64,000 bases of DNA from Pseudomonas brassicacearum subsp. brassicacearum (GCF_008801605.1 NZ_VZPJ01000008.1:221797-285796), one strand, 5' to 3'; shown: positions 50,545 to 59,638, counted from the stretch's first letter. Notes: generated by a model not told the origin, from the sequence alone. Translations and numbers: made by a program.

Positions 50545-51386
50545 ACGCCATGACGCGCGGCAAATGGCTGGCAGCGTTGTGCCTGGTGCCCTTCGCGATT
50601 TTCTTCATCGTGTTCCAGATCGCCCCGCTGCTTTGGGTGCTGCTCAACAGCCTGGAATCGGAAGAGTTCGGCTGGGGCCTGGCCAACTTCAGCAAGATCT
50701 TCAGTTCCAAGTTCTACCTGCAAGCGATCCAGCACAGCCTGGAGATCAGCTTCTGGTCCAGTGTGTTCGGCATCGTCATCGCCGTGCTGGGCAGCTACTC
50801 CCTGCGCCGGGTGGATTCGCGGCTGCGCAACTTCGTCAACGCCTTCGCCAACATGACCAGCAACTTCGCCGGCGTGCCCCTGGCCTTCGCCTTCATCATT
50901 TTGCTCGGGTTCAACGGCAGCATCACGATCATGCTCAAACAGGCGGGGATCATCGAGGATTTCAACCTGTACTCGAAAACCGGGCTGATCATCCTCTACA
51001 CCTACTTCCAGATCCCCCTGGGCGTGCTGCTGCTCTATCCTGCCTTCGATGCCCTGCACGAAGACTGGCGCGAATCCGCCGAGCTGCTGGGCGCCAATGG
51101 CTGGCAGTTCTGGCGCCACATCGGCTTGCCGGTGCTGACCCCGGCGCTGCTGGGCACCTTCGTGATCCTGCTGGCCAACGCCCTCGGCGCCTACGCCACG
51201 GTCTACGCGTTGACCACCGGTAACTTCAACGTGTTGCCGATCCGCATCGCCGCCATGGTCTCCGGCGACATTTCCCTCGACCCGAACCTGGCCAGTGCCC
51301 TGGCCGTGGTGCTGGTGGCGCTGATGACCGTGGTCACCATCGTCCATCAGTTGCTGCTCAAGAGGAGCTACCATGTCTCGCGCTGA
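50541..51386 (+). CDS. ABC transporter permease 1
   Basis: A 281-residue BPD-type permease with about six helices. The EAA loop is visible near residue 180-200 (PAFDALHEDWRESAELLGANGWQFWRHIGLPVLTPALLG). GTG 50541 is used because GGAG lies 8 bases upstream; ATG 50550 is further from it. It overlaps the phosphatase gene by 4 bases and the second permease by 14, so the importer and the enzyme are translationally coupled. Confidence 0.9.
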   Translation: MNAMTRGKWLAALCLVPFAIFFIVFQIAPLLWVLLNSLESEEFGWGLANFSKIFSSKFYLQAIQHSLEISFWSSVFGIVIAVLGSYSLRRVDSRLRNFVNAFANMTSNFAGVPLAFAFIILLGFNGSITIMLKQAGIIEDFNLYSKTGLIILYTYFQIPLGVLLLYPAFDALHEDWRESAELLGANGWQFWRHIGLPVLTPALLGTFVILLANALGAYATVYALTTGNFNVLPIRIAAMVSGDISLDPNLASALAVVLVALMTVVTIVHQLLLKRSYHVSR

Positions 51387-52173
51387 ACCGGGCTCCGTCG
51401 GGCTCTATCATCGGGCGGTGGTGTACCTGCTGTTCGCCATCCTGCTGCTGCCCCTGGCCGGCACGCTCGTCTACTCCATCGCCAGCAGTTGGTCGGCCAC
51501 CGTGCTGCCCAGCGGCTTCACGTTCAAATGGTATGTGCAGTTGTGGAGCGACCCGCGTTTTCTCCACGCCTTCGGCCAATCGCTGCTGGTCTGCGTCGGT
51601 GCGCTGGTGCTCTCGGTGGTGTTGATCCTGCCGTTGCTGTTCGTGGTGCATTACCACTTCCCCAGACTCGACGCGCTGATGAACATCCTCATCCTGCTGC
51701 CCTTCGCGGTGCCGCCGGTGGTGTCGTCGGTGGGGCTGTTGCAACTCTACGGCTCCGGGCCGCTGGCGATGGTCGGCACGCCGTGGATCCTGATCGGCTG
51801 TTACTTCACTGTCGCCTTGCCGTTCATGTACCGGGCGATCACCAACAACCTGCAAGCCATCAACCTGCGCGACCTGATGGACGCCGCCCAACTGCTCGGC
51901 GCCAGCACTTTCCAGGCCGCGTTCCTGGTGGCGCTGCCAAACCTGCGCAAGGGCTTGATGGTGGCGTTGCTGCTGTCCTTCTCGTTCCTGTTCGGCGAAT
52001 TCGTGTTTGCCAACATCCTCGTCGGCACTCGCTATGAAACCCTGCAGGTGTACCTGAACAACATGCGCAACAGCAGCGGTCACTTCACCAGTGCGCTGGT
52101 GATTTCCTACTTCTTCTTCGTACTGGTCCTGACCTGGGCGGCCAACATCTTGAACAAGGACAAAAGCCAATGA
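51373..52173 (+). CDS. ABC transporter permease 2
   Basis: A 266-residue partner permease with six helices; EAA loop around MDAAQLLGASTFQAAFLVALPNLRKGLM (about 172-199). Overlaps permease 1 by 14 bases and the ATPase gene by 4 bases. Together the two form the heterodimeric channel. Confidence 0.9.
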   Translation: MSRAEPGSVGLYHRAVVYLLFAILLLPLAGTLVYSIASSWSATVLPSGFTFKWYVQLWSDPRFLHAFGQSLLVCVGALVLSVVLILPLLFVVHYHFPRLDALMNILILLPFAVPPVVSSVGLLQLYGSGPLAMVGTPWILIGCYFTVALPFMYRAITNNLQAINLRDLMDAAQLLGASTFQAAFLVALPNLRKGLMVALLLSFSFLFGEFVFANILVGTRYETLQVYLNNMRNSSGHFTSALVISYFFFVLVLTWAANILNKDKSQ

Positions 52174-53159
52174 GCTACGTCAGCGTCCAACACCTGCAAA
52201 AAAGCTACGCCGGCACGCCGGTGTTCAGCGACATCAATTGCGAGATCCGCAAGGGCGAATTCGTCACCCTCCTCGGCCCTTCCGGTTGTGGCAAGTCCAC
52301 GCTGTTGCGCTGCATTGCCGGCCTGACCGCGGTGGATGCCGGCCAGATCATCCTCGACGGGCAAGACATCGTCCCGTTGAGCCCGCAGAAACGCGGCATC
52401 GGCATGGTCTTCCAGAGCTACGCCTTGTTCCCCAACATGACCGTGGAACAGAACGTCGCCTTCGGCCTGCGCATGCAAAAAGTCGAGGCATCGGACAGCC
52501 ACAAGCGTGTGCTGGAGATCCTGCGCCTGGTGGAGCTGCATGATTTTGCCGGCCGCTATCCCCATCAACTGTCCGGCGGCCAATGCCAGCGCGTCGCCCT
52601 CGCCCGCTCCCTGGTGACCCGGCCGCGCCTGTTGCTGCTGGACGAGCCACTGTCGGCCCTGGATGCACGGATTCGCAAGCACTTGCGCGAACAGATCCGA
52701 CAGATCCAGCGTGAGTTGGGCCTGACCACGATCTTCGTCACACACGACCAGGAAGAAGCCCTGACCATGTCTGACCGGATTTTCCTGATGAACCAGGGAA
52801 AGATCGTACAAAGCGGCGATGCAGAAACCCTTTACACAGCGCCAGTCGACGTCTTTGCCGCCGGCTTCATCGGCAACTACAACCTGCTGGACGCCGACAG
52901 CGCGACCAAACTGCTGCAACGGCCGATGAGCGGCCGTATCGCCATCCGTCCGGAAGCCATCGAGCTGAGCCGCGACGGCGAGGCCGATGCGCTGATCCGC
53001 AGCCACAGCCTGTTGGGCAACGTGATTCGCTACCGGGTCGAGGCCCGTGGCGTGGAACTGGTGGTGGATGTACTCAATCGCTCGGCCGCCGACCTGCACC
53101 CCGATGGCGCACGCTTGTCACTTTCCATCGATCCGTCGGCGCTGTGTGAGGTAGCCTGA
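52170..53159 (+). CDS. ABC transporter ATP-binding protein
   Basis: A 329-residue importer ATPase of the polyamine/iron/2-AEP class: Walker A GPSGCGKSTLL (about 36-46), signature LSGGQCQRVALARS (about 133), Walker B RLLLLDEPLSALDARIR and the H-loop VTHDQEEAL. The C-terminal TOBE-type domain (about 245-329) is typical of this class. The ligand is not determined. ATGA overlap with permease 2. Confidence 0.93.
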   Translation: MSYVSVQHLQKSYAGTPVFSDINCEIRKGEFVTLLGPSGCGKSTLLRCIAGLTAVDAGQIILDGQDIVPLSPQKRGIGMVFQSYALFPNMTVEQNVAFGLRMQKVEASDSHKRVLEILRLVELHDFAGRYPHQLSGGQCQRVALARSLVTRPRLLLLDEPLSALDARIRKHLREQIRQIQRELGLTTIFVTHDQEEALTMSDRIFLMNQGKIVQSGDAETLYTAPVDVFAAGFIGNYNLLDADSATKLLQRPMSGRIAIRPEAIELSRDGEADALIRSHSLLGNVIRYRVEARGVELVVDVLNRSAADLHPDGARLSLSIDPSALCEVA

Positions 53160-53205
53160 TGGCTTTATCGATTTTGAAGCTGATCTTGAAGAGGAAAACG
53201 CGCTG

Positions 53206-53859
53206 ATGGCCCTGGCAATTTTTGATCTGGACGAAACCCTGATCCACGGCGACTGCGCCACCCTCTGGAGCGAACAGATGGGACGCCTGGGCTGGGTCGA
53301 TCCCGAGTCGTTCATGCAGCGCAACAACGCGCTGATGGACGCCTACAGCCACGGCAAGCTGAGCATGGAAGAGTACATGGACTTCAGCCTGGAACCGATG
53401 ATCGGCCGCACACCGGAAGAAATCGAACACCTGGTGGCACCGTGGGTGGAAGACTTCATCGAACCGATCATCTTCAGCGACGCCACCAAGACCATCGCCG
53501 AACACCGCAAGGCCGGTGACCGGATCCTGGTGATCTCGGCCTCGGGCACGCACCTGGTCAAGCCGATTGCCGAACGCCTGGGCATCGACGAGATCCTGGC
53601 GATCGAACTTGAAGTGACCCATGGGGTGTACAGCGGCCAGACCGTGGGCACCCTGACCTACCGCGAAGGCAAGATCGCGCGGCTGCTGGACTGGCTGGAT
53701 GCCGAGGAGGAGAACCTGGAAGGCGCGAGTTTCTATTCCGACTCGCGCAATGACCTGCCGTTGTTGCAGCGGGTGGATTTCCCCCACGTGGTGAACCCGG
53801 ACCCGGTATTGAAGGCCCACGCTGAACTGACCGGGTGGCCAATCCATACCTGGAAATAA
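53206..53859 (+). CDS. HAD-IB family phosphatase (SerB-like)
   Basis: A 217-residue phosphatase of the haloacid dehalogenase superfamily. Motif I is FDLDETL (D7, D9), motif II ISASGTH, motif III includes K in YREGK, and motif IV is YSDSRNDLPLL. The helical cap follows motif I as in phosphoserine-phosphatase-like enzymes. Substrate probably a small phosphomonoester. It is 46 bases after the ATPase gene, so in the same operon; it could finish dephosphorylation of the imported compound or of the product of the phosphodiesterase-like enzyme. Confidence 0.9.
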   Translation: MALAIFDLDETLIHGDCATLWSEQMGRLGWVDPESFMQRNNALMDAYSHGKLSMEEYMDFSLEPMIGRTPEEIEHLVAPWVEDFIEPIIFSDATKTIAEHRKAGDRILVISASGTHLVKPIAERLGIDEILAIELEVTHGVYSGQTVGTLTYREGKIARLLDWLDAEEENLEGASFYSDSRNDLPLLQRVDFPHVVNPDPVLKAHAELTGWPIHTWK

Positions 53860-53868
53860 GCAGCCTCG

Positions 53869-53960
53869 TGTGGGAGCGAGCTTGCTCGCGATAGTGGTGG
53901 ATCAGCCGGCATTGATTTATCTGATACACCGCCATCGCGAGCAAGCTCAGCTCCCACAGG
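53869..53960. repeat. REP pair
   Basis: Forward arm and an inverted arm with a two-base insertion (aagctcagctcccaca). Confidence 0.87.
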
Positions 53961-53967
53961 TTCAGGT

Positions 53968-54756
53968 TCAGCCCAGCAGCAGCCACAGGCTCCAGCCGAG
54001 CAACAACACACCGCAGAGACGACTGAGCCAGAGTCCCTGCGGCAGGTTTTTCTCCAGCAAGATGAAGGCACCGATCACTGCCACCCAGAGCAGGTTCATC
54101 ACGCCGACCACAAACAGCAGGCCCATCAGGGCCCAGCAGCAGCCCAGACAATAAGCGCCATGGGCCAGGCCCATGCGCCAGCCGCCGAGCACGTTGGGGC
54201 GCCAGTAGCTGAGCAGAAAATGCAGCGGCCCGCGACAATGCTCAAGGCAGACCGCCTTGCTTGGCAGCCACTGATAGATACCTGCAACCAGCAGCAGGCC
54301 GGCGCCCAGCGCGGTACTGGTGCTGCGCATCCCCGGACTGAGCAGGGCGAGTTGCTCGAGCGCCCATTGCAGCGCCGTGGCGCCCAGGGCGAAACCGGCC
54401 CAGACCAGGACATAGGCACTGCAGAACAGCAGCAGGGCCAAGTGTCGCTGCGGTGCCGGCATGCGCTTGCGCAGCATCTGCTGGTAGATCAACAGCATGG
54501 GCAAAGTGCTGGGCAGCATCATGCCGACCATCATCACCACCCACATGGCGAACATCAGCAGCGCATCGGCCAGGCTCCAGGGCATGAGCATGCCGCCCAT
54601 TGCCGTATCAGCCATGCCGCCCGGCGCACTCATGTCGTGGGCCATGCGCAACAGCAGCAGCCAGGCCAGGGCGGTCAGCGCGAGCAGGCAGAGCAGGAGC
54701 AGCCACTGCTCGCCCGTCAGTCGCTTGCTCGGCGTCGCCGCCTGAGGTTCGGCCAT
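53968..54756 (-). CDS. DUF2182 integral membrane protein
   Basis: A 262-residue multi-pass protein of the DUF2182 (predicted metal-binding membrane protein) family. It is rich in Met in and around the helices (MAHDMSAPGGMADTAMGGMLMPW, MFAMWVVMMVGMMLP) and has Cys pairs in AVCLEHC and AYCLGCCW, at helix ends. Such chemistry fits soft-metal (for example copper) handling, but no function has been shown that I know of. Its start overlaps the DUF1326 stop by one base (TAATG), so the two are coupled. Confidence 0.88.
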   Translation of the reverse strand: MAEPQAATPSKRLTGEQWLLLLCLLALTALAWLLLLRMAHDMSAPGGMADTAMGGMLMPWSLADALLMFAMWVVMMVGMMLPSTLPMLLIYQQMLRKRMPAPQRHLALLLFCSAYVLVWAGFALGATALQWALEQLALLSPGMRSTSTALGAGLLLVAGIYQWLPSKAVCLEHCRGPLHFLLSYWRPNVLGGWRMGLAHGAYCLGCCWALMGLLFVVGVMNLLWVAVIGAFILLEKNLPQGLWLSRLCGVLLLGWSLWLLLG

Positions 54757-55391
54757 TACGGCTCTATGCCATGGCCGGTGAAGTGCACGTGGGCGAGGTG
54801 GCTATGACTGCCCTGGGATTGTAGTTTCAGGGCAGAATGCGTCTGGTAGCTACCGCTGGCCACTTCGGCCTCGAGGAACTCGAAGCCGTTGGGCAGGGAC
54901 AGGCGGACTCGATGAGGGGAGCCGTCGATCGGGCTGCGGATCGGCTCGCCGCTGGCCTGCAGCACGCCTGGAATGTCCAGGTGCGCCAAGCGCTGATCGA
55001 CATCGATGGAGAGGGTGATGGGCACGAACAGCGGTTCGAACGCTTCACTCATGGTGCTACTGAACACCTGGAACACATTGGCCCCAGGGTCGCTCTCCAA
55101 GCCAGAGAGGATGGTCAACAAGGACTGGCGCTGCGCCTCGTCGGCGCGCTCATCAATGAACACCTGGCAACTGCCGTTGCCCTCATGGATGGCACCCGGC
55201 CAAGCGAAGGTGGCGGCCCAGCACAAGCCGTCCAGCGCCACCTGATTGAAATACCCGTGCTCCACTCGCATCGACGCCACCGCCTGGCAGTGACCATGGG
55301 TCGGTGGCGCATCGAATTGGCAGGGGCAGCCCCAATTGCAGTTGCAGGCAACGAACTCGACGCCCTGCATGCGCCATTCGGCGATGGCCAT
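54756..55391 (-). CDS. DUF1326 Cys-rich protein
   Basis: A 211-residue soluble protein with the family motif C16-x-C18-x3-C22-x-C24 plus H32, H34 and C35 (ACNCNWGCPCQFDAPPTHGHC), a good soft-metal or cluster site. The C-terminus is His-rich (SHSHLAHVHFTGHG). Function unknown. ATG 55391 has AAGAGG upstream. It is the first gene of a two-gene unit with DUF2182. The pair is probably accessory: the flanking genes (HAD phosphatase and quinone oxidoreductase) are neighbours in other pseudomonads as I recall. Confidence 0.87.
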   Translation of the reverse strand: MAIAEWRMQGVEFVACNCNWGCPCQFDAPPTHGHCQAVASMRVEHGYFNQVALDGLCWAATFAWPGAIHEGNGSCQVFIDERADEAQRQSLLTILSGLESDPGANVFQVFSSTMSEAFEPLFVPITLSIDVDQRLAHLDIPGVLQASGEPIRSPIDGSPHRVRLSLPNGFEFLEAEVASGSYQTHSALKLQSQGSHSHLAHVHFTGHGIEP

Positions 55392-55580
55392 GATCAACCT
55401 CTTCACCTGGCGGGTGAAATGAAAGCTGCGGTTACCCCATCCCCCATTAGTTAACGCTAGCAGCGCGCGCGCATCGGATACGGGCTGCCGACCGAAGGTC
55501 AGCTTGCCCGTAGGCGCCGGTCAGAGGTTCAAACCACTGTCGAGAGGGATGGGGGTAGCTGTCAGCGACAAACCCTGGCG

Positions 55581-56183
55581 CTAGAGCCCGCAATACACCT
55601 GCATCGCATTCATGGCCGTGTCATCCCCGCTGCCCTGGTCAGGCTCCACCTTGGTTCGGAACCCCCTGATCTTTTTGTAACCGGTGCCATCGAGGCAACT
55701 GTAGAACCCGGTCCAATCTCCCCATGCGACTGGCGGGTCGCCTACGAGGATTTCCGACCCACAATTCATCTTGATATTGCCGGCGGCGGTATCGTCCTTC
55801 GAGCCCTTTTCCTTGTCCCGGCCCTGAAAGCGTTCCACCTGAATGGCAAATGCGATGGCTGGTGTCTCGCGACACACATGGTCCCGGCCCCAGCTTCCCC
55901 ACTTTCCTTCAAGGCTTTGGATATAAGTGGCCGCCCCGTTGACTCCGCTCTTGCAGATAAGCTGGACCGCATTCAAAGCACTGTCGTCGCCGTTGCCCTG
56001 ATAGGGTTCACTTTTGAGTCGGAACCCCCAGACATATTGCCCCTGGGGGCAATATGCAGCGGCGCCCCAATTGCCCCAGGCGCCTTGTTCCGATGTGTCT
56101 GACGGCACTTGCCCTCGGGCAGCCCCGCAGGCCATCAGTGAGAGCGTGAAAAACAGCATGTATCTGGCAGCGTAAGCGGACAT
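55581..56183 (-). CDS. VMO-I fold secreted protein
   Basis: A 200-residue protein matching the vitelline membrane outer layer protein I fold: three beta-prism repeats with the W-G-x-W start and the D-D-[ST]-A-x-N end. Copy 1 GAWGNWGAAAYCPQGQYVWGFRLKSEPYQGNGDDSALNA; copy 2 starts GKWGSWGRDHVC and ends SKDDTAAGNIKMNC; copy 3 WGDWTGFYSCLDGTGYKKIRGFRTKVEP ... GDDTAMNAMQVYC. The Cys positions suggest disulfides. A signal peptide with a possible lipobox (LMAC, C19) leads it. VMO-I was defined in bird egg; bacterial members are of unknown role, possibly carbohydrate binding or lysozyme-like action. Confidence 0.85.
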   Translation of the reverse strand: MSAYAARYMLFFTLSLMACGAARGQVPSDTSEQGAWGNWGAAAYCPQGQYVWGFRLKSEPYQGNGDDSALNAVQLICKSGVNGAATYIQSLEGKWGSWGRDHVCRETPAIAFAIQVERFQGRDKEKGSKDDTAAGNIKMNCGSEILVGDPPVAWGDWTGFYSCLDGTGYKKIRGFRTKVEPDQGSGDDTAMNAMQVYCGL

Positions 56184-56275
56184 GGCAGCACCCTACCTGA
56201 GTCTGGAAAAGACTGATCGGAGAGACAGCCGACACTCTCGCACCCCACTCTAGAATGGGGTCCGAAAGGCGTCTA

Positions 56276-56291
56276 CTGTCAGACTTGACAG
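56276..56291. promoter_or_regulatory. CTGTCA-N4-TGACAG palindrome upstream of VMO gene
   Basis: A perfect 6+4+6 inverted repeat about 100 bases upstream of the VMO-I start. A second short inverted repeat AGTCT-N5-AGACT lies at 56200-56214. Possible operators, unassigned. Confidence 0.35.
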
Positions 56292-56337
56292 GGTGTCTTG
56301 CTATCCGGCACGTCAGTGTTTCTGGAAATAATGACGT

Positions 56338-56367
56338 CTGTGGGAGCGAGCAAGCTCGCTCCCACAG
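56338..56367. repeat. collapsed REP pair, perfect palindrome
   Basis: CTGTGGGAGCGAG, CAAG, CTCGCTCCCACAG. Same kind of fused REP as at 8234-8267, with the opposite centre. Confidence 0.87.
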
Positions 56368-56388
56368 GTCTGCGCACGGTTTCCGAAA

Positions 56389-57351
56389 TCAGCTCAGGCT
56401 CTCATCGATCACCAACACCAGCTTCCCGGACACCTGGTTGGTCGCCAGTTCCGCGAATGCTGCTTCGGCGTCCTTGATGGCGAAGGTCTTGGCCAGTTGC
56501 GGGCTCAGGCGCTTGTCGGCAAACAGCGGCCACACCTGTTGACCCAGTTCGCTGATCAGATCGGCCTTGAACTGCTCGTCCCGGCTGCGCAAGGTCGAGC
56601 CAAGCAATTGGATGCGCTTGCCCAGCACCTGCGCCAGATCGAGCTCGGTCGAGCGCCCGCCCATCAGCCCGATCAATACCCAGCGGCCGTCAACTGACAA
56701 AAGTTTCACGTTGAGTTTGGCGTAGCTGCCGCCCACCGGATCGAGGATCACGTCGAACGGACCGAGATCGTTCAAACTCTCCAGGCCATCGGTGCGTACC
56801 ACGCCGCCCTGGGCGCCCAGTGCCTCGCAATAGGCCAGCCGCTCGGTCGAGCCGACACTGACCCAACATGGGTTGCCGAACGCCTTACACAGCTGGATCG
56901 CGGCCGAGCCGACGCCACTGGCCCCGGCGTGCAACAGTACTTTTTCACCCGGCTTGAGCGCCGCCAGCTGGAACAGATTCAGCCACGCGGTGCTGTAAAC
57001 CTCCGGCAGCGCGGCCGCTTCAGCCAATGACAAACCCTCCGGCACCGGCAATACATGCCGGCCATCGACCACCACCTCCTCGGCCATCCCGCCGCCGGCC
57101 AGCAACGCGCAAACCCGATCACCCACCTGCCAGGACGAGCCCGGCCCGACCTCGCTGATGACTCCGGCACATTCCAGCCCCAACACCTGGCTGGCGCCGG
57201 GTGGCGGCGGGTAAAGTCCGGCTTTTTGCAGCAAATCGGCCCGATTCAGGCCCGCGGCTGCCACACGAATACGAACTTGCCCGACATCACACGCCGGGCT
57301 CGGCTCATCTGCCCATACCACTTGGCCTTCAACGCCTTGCAATGCTTTCAC
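56389..57351 (-). CDS. NAD(P)H quinone oxidoreductase (PIG3 type, MDR)
   Basis: A 320-residue zinc-free medium-chain dehydrogenase/reductase. NRADLLQKAGLYPPPPGASQVLGLECAGVI is the typical start, with the nucleotide-binding LLHAGASGVGSAAIQLCKAFG (about 140-160) and DVILDPVGGSY. Reduces quinones with NADPH, by family. GTG 57351 is chosen: GGAGG lies 5 bases upstream, and a longer frame to 57426 lacks support. Divergent from prc. Confidence 0.9.
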   Translation of the reverse strand: MKALQGVEGQVVWADEPSPACDVGQVRIRVAAAGLNRADLLQKAGLYPPPPGASQVLGLECAGVISEVGPGSSWQVGDRVCALLAGGGMAEEVVVDGRHVLPVPEGLSLAEAAALPEVYSTAWLNLFQLAALKPGEKVLLHAGASGVGSAAIQLCKAFGNPCWVSVGSTERLAYCEALGAQGGVVRTDGLESLNDLGPFDVILDPVGGSYAKLNVKLLSVDGRWVLIGLMGGRSTELDLAQVLGKRIQLLGSTLRSRDEQFKADLISELGQQVWPLFADKRLSPQLAKTFAIKDAEAAFAELATNQVSGKLVLVIDESLS

Positions 57352-57490
57352 AGTGCCTCCATAGTGAGTCTCGACTGGGCCCGCTGCTTCAACGCCGGGC
57401 TTTCTTGCATTATGCGCCCGGGCCACATGGAACCGGCGACTTCAAAGACGGCCTAATATGCGTTATCAATTGTCCCTGCGTCGAATCAGC

Positions 57491-59569
57491 ATGAAGCATC
57501 TGTTCCCCAGTACCGCCCTCGCGCTAGTCATTGGCCTCGGCCTGTTACCGTTGTCGAACGATACGTTCGCAGCCAACAGCTGGGACAAGCTTCAGCCCGA
57601 TCGTGACGAGGTGATTGCCAGCCTTAACGTCGTCGAGTTGCTCAAGCGCCATCACTACAGCAAGCCGCCACTCGATGATGCGCGCTCAGTCATCATCTAC
57701 GACAGCTACCTGAAGCTGCTCGATCCGTCGCGCAGTTACTTCCTGGCCAGCGACATCGCTGAATTCGACAAGTGGAAAACCCAGTTCGACGACTTCCTCA
57801 AGAGCGGCGACCTGAACGCCGGGTTCACCATCTACAAGCGCTACCTGGACCGCGTGAAGGCGCGTCTGGACTACGCCATTGCCGAGCTGAACAAAGGCGT
57901 CGACAAAATCGATTTCAATACCAAGGAAACCTTGCTGGTCGACCGCAAGGACGCCCCTTGGCTCAAAAGCACAGCCGAACTCGACGACCTGTGGCGCAAG
58001 CGCGTCAAGGACGAAGTGCTGCGCATGAAGATCGCCGGCAAGGATCCCAAGCAGATCCAGGAAACCCTGACCAAGCGCTACAAGAACCAATTGGTTCGCC
58101 TGGACCAGACCCGCGCCGAGGACATTTTCCAGGCGTACATCAACACCTTCGCCATGTCCTACGACCCGCACACCAATTATCTGTCGCCGGATAACGCGGA
58201 AAACTTCGACATCAACATGAGCCTGTCCCTGGAAGGCATCGGTGCGGTGCTGCAGAGCGACAACGACCAGGTGAAAATCGTGCGCCTGGTCCCGGCGGGC
58301 CCTGCGGACAAGACCAAACAGGTCAGCCCGGCGGACAAGATCATCGGCGTCGCCCAAGGCAACAAGGAAATGGTCGATGTGGTCGGCTGGCGCCTGGACG
58401 AAGTGGTCAAGCTGATCCGTGGTCCGAAAGGCTCGGTGGTGCGCCTGGAAGTCATCCCGGCCAGCAATGCGCCGAACGACCAGACCAGCAAGATCGTGTC
58501 CATCACCCGTGAAGCGGTGAAGCTGGAAGAACAGGCAGCGAAGAAATCGGTCCTCAACCTCAAGCAGGACGGCAAGGACTACAAGCTCGGCATCATTGAG
58601 ATCCCGGCCTTCTATCTGGACTTCAAGGCCTTCCGCGCCGGGGATCCGGACTACAAGAGCACCACCCGCGACGTCAAGAAACTGCTGACCGAGCTGCAGA
58701 AGGAAAAAGTCGACGGCGTGGTCATCGACTTGCGCAACAACGGCGGTGGCTCCCTGCAGGAAGCCACCGAGCTGACCAGCCTGTTCATCGACAAGGGCCC
58801 GACCGTGCTCGTGCGTAACGCCGATGGCCGGGTGGATGTACTGGAAGACGAAAACCCCGGTGCGTTCTACAAGGGGCCAATGGCCTTGCTGGTCAATCGC
58901 CTGTCCGCGTCGGCCTCGGAGATTTTCGCCGGCGCCATGCAGGACTATCACCGTGCGCTGATCATCGGCGGCCAGACCTTCGGCAAAGGCACCGTGCAGA
59001 CCATCCAGCCGCTCAACCATGGCGAACTGAAACTGACCCTGGCGAAGTTCTACCGGGTTTCGGGCCAGAGCACCCAGCACCAGGGCGTGCTGCCTGACAT
59101 CGATTACCCGTCGATCATCGACACCAAGGAAATCGGTGAAAGCGCCCTGCCCGAAGCCATGCCGTGGGACACCATCCGGCCTGCGATCAAACCCGCCGTG
59201 GACCCGTTCAAGCCGTTCCTGGCCCAACTCAAGTCCGAGCATGACACCCGCACGGCCCAGGATGCAGAGTTTGTCTTCATCCGCGACAAGCTGGCCCTGG
59301 CGCAGAAGTTGATGATGGAAAAAACCGTCACCCTCAACGAAGCCGATCGTCGCGCGCAGCATTCCGACATCGAGGCCAAGCAACTGACCATGGAAAACCT
59401 GCGTCGCAAGGCCAAGGGCGAAGAACCGCTCAAAGAGCTGAAGAAAGAGGACGAAGACCTGATCACCGAGCCAGAGAAAACCAAGCCGGAAGACGATGCC
59501 TACCTGAGCGAGACCGGGCGGATCCTGCTGGATTACCTGAAACTCAACACGGCGATCGCCAAGCACTAA
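57491..59569 (+). CDS. prc: tail-specific periplasmic protease (Prc/Tsp)
   Basis: C-terminal processing protease of the S41 family. A 692-residue product from ATG 57491, whose next residues form a signal peptide (MKHLFPSTALALVIGLGLLP...TFA-AN); ATG 57458 is an alternative. Order: N-terminal helical region, PDZ domain (about 230-320: SLEGIGAVLQSDNDQVKIVRLVPAGPAD...), S41 catalytic domain with VIDLRNNGGGSLQEA and the Ser-Lys dyad in SASASEIFAGAM and GQTFGKGTVQ, and a C-terminal DUF3340 region rich in Lys and Glu. In P. aeruginosa it degrades MucA forms. Ends in a strong terminator. Confidence 0.96.
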   Translation: MKHLFPSTALALVIGLGLLPLSNDTFAANSWDKLQPDRDEVIASLNVVELLKRHHYSKPPLDDARSVIIYDSYLKLLDPSRSYFLASDIAEFDKWKTQFDDFLKSGDLNAGFTIYKRYLDRVKARLDYAIAELNKGVDKIDFNTKETLLVDRKDAPWLKSTAELDDLWRKRVKDEVLRMKIAGKDPKQIQETLTKRYKNQLVRLDQTRAEDIFQAYINTFAMSYDPHTNYLSPDNAENFDINMSLSLEGIGAVLQSDNDQVKIVRLVPAGPADKTKQVSPADKIIGVAQGNKEMVDVVGWRLDEVVKLIRGPKGSVVRLEVIPASNAPNDQTSKIVSITREAVKLEEQAAKKSVLNLKQDGKDYKLGIIEIPAFYLDFKAFRAGDPDYKSTTRDVKKLLTELQKEKVDGVVIDLRNNGGGSLQEATELTSLFIDKGPTVLVRNADGRVDVLEDENPGAFYKGPMALLVNRLSASASEIFAGAMQDYHRALIIGGQTFGKGTVQTIQPLNHGELKLTLAKFYRVSGQSTQHQGVLPDIDYPSIIDTKEIGESALPEAMPWDTIRPAIKPAVDPFKPFLAQLKSEHDTRTAQDAEFVFIRDKLALAQKLMMEKTVTLNEADRRAQHSDIEAKQLTMENLRRKAKGEEPLKELKKEDEDLITEPEKTKPEDDAYLSETGRILLDYLKLNTAIAKH

Positions 59570-59638
59570 GATGATGGCCATTTAATGGTGATGCTCGTCG
59601 GAGTGTCATCAAACTGACATCAGTCTGTCGTGAAATAC

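Noticed and set aside
57686..59581. A 631-codon open frame antisense to prc
   Set aside because: Shadow of the prc codon pattern; no start context and low-complexity Val/Gln/Leu composition.
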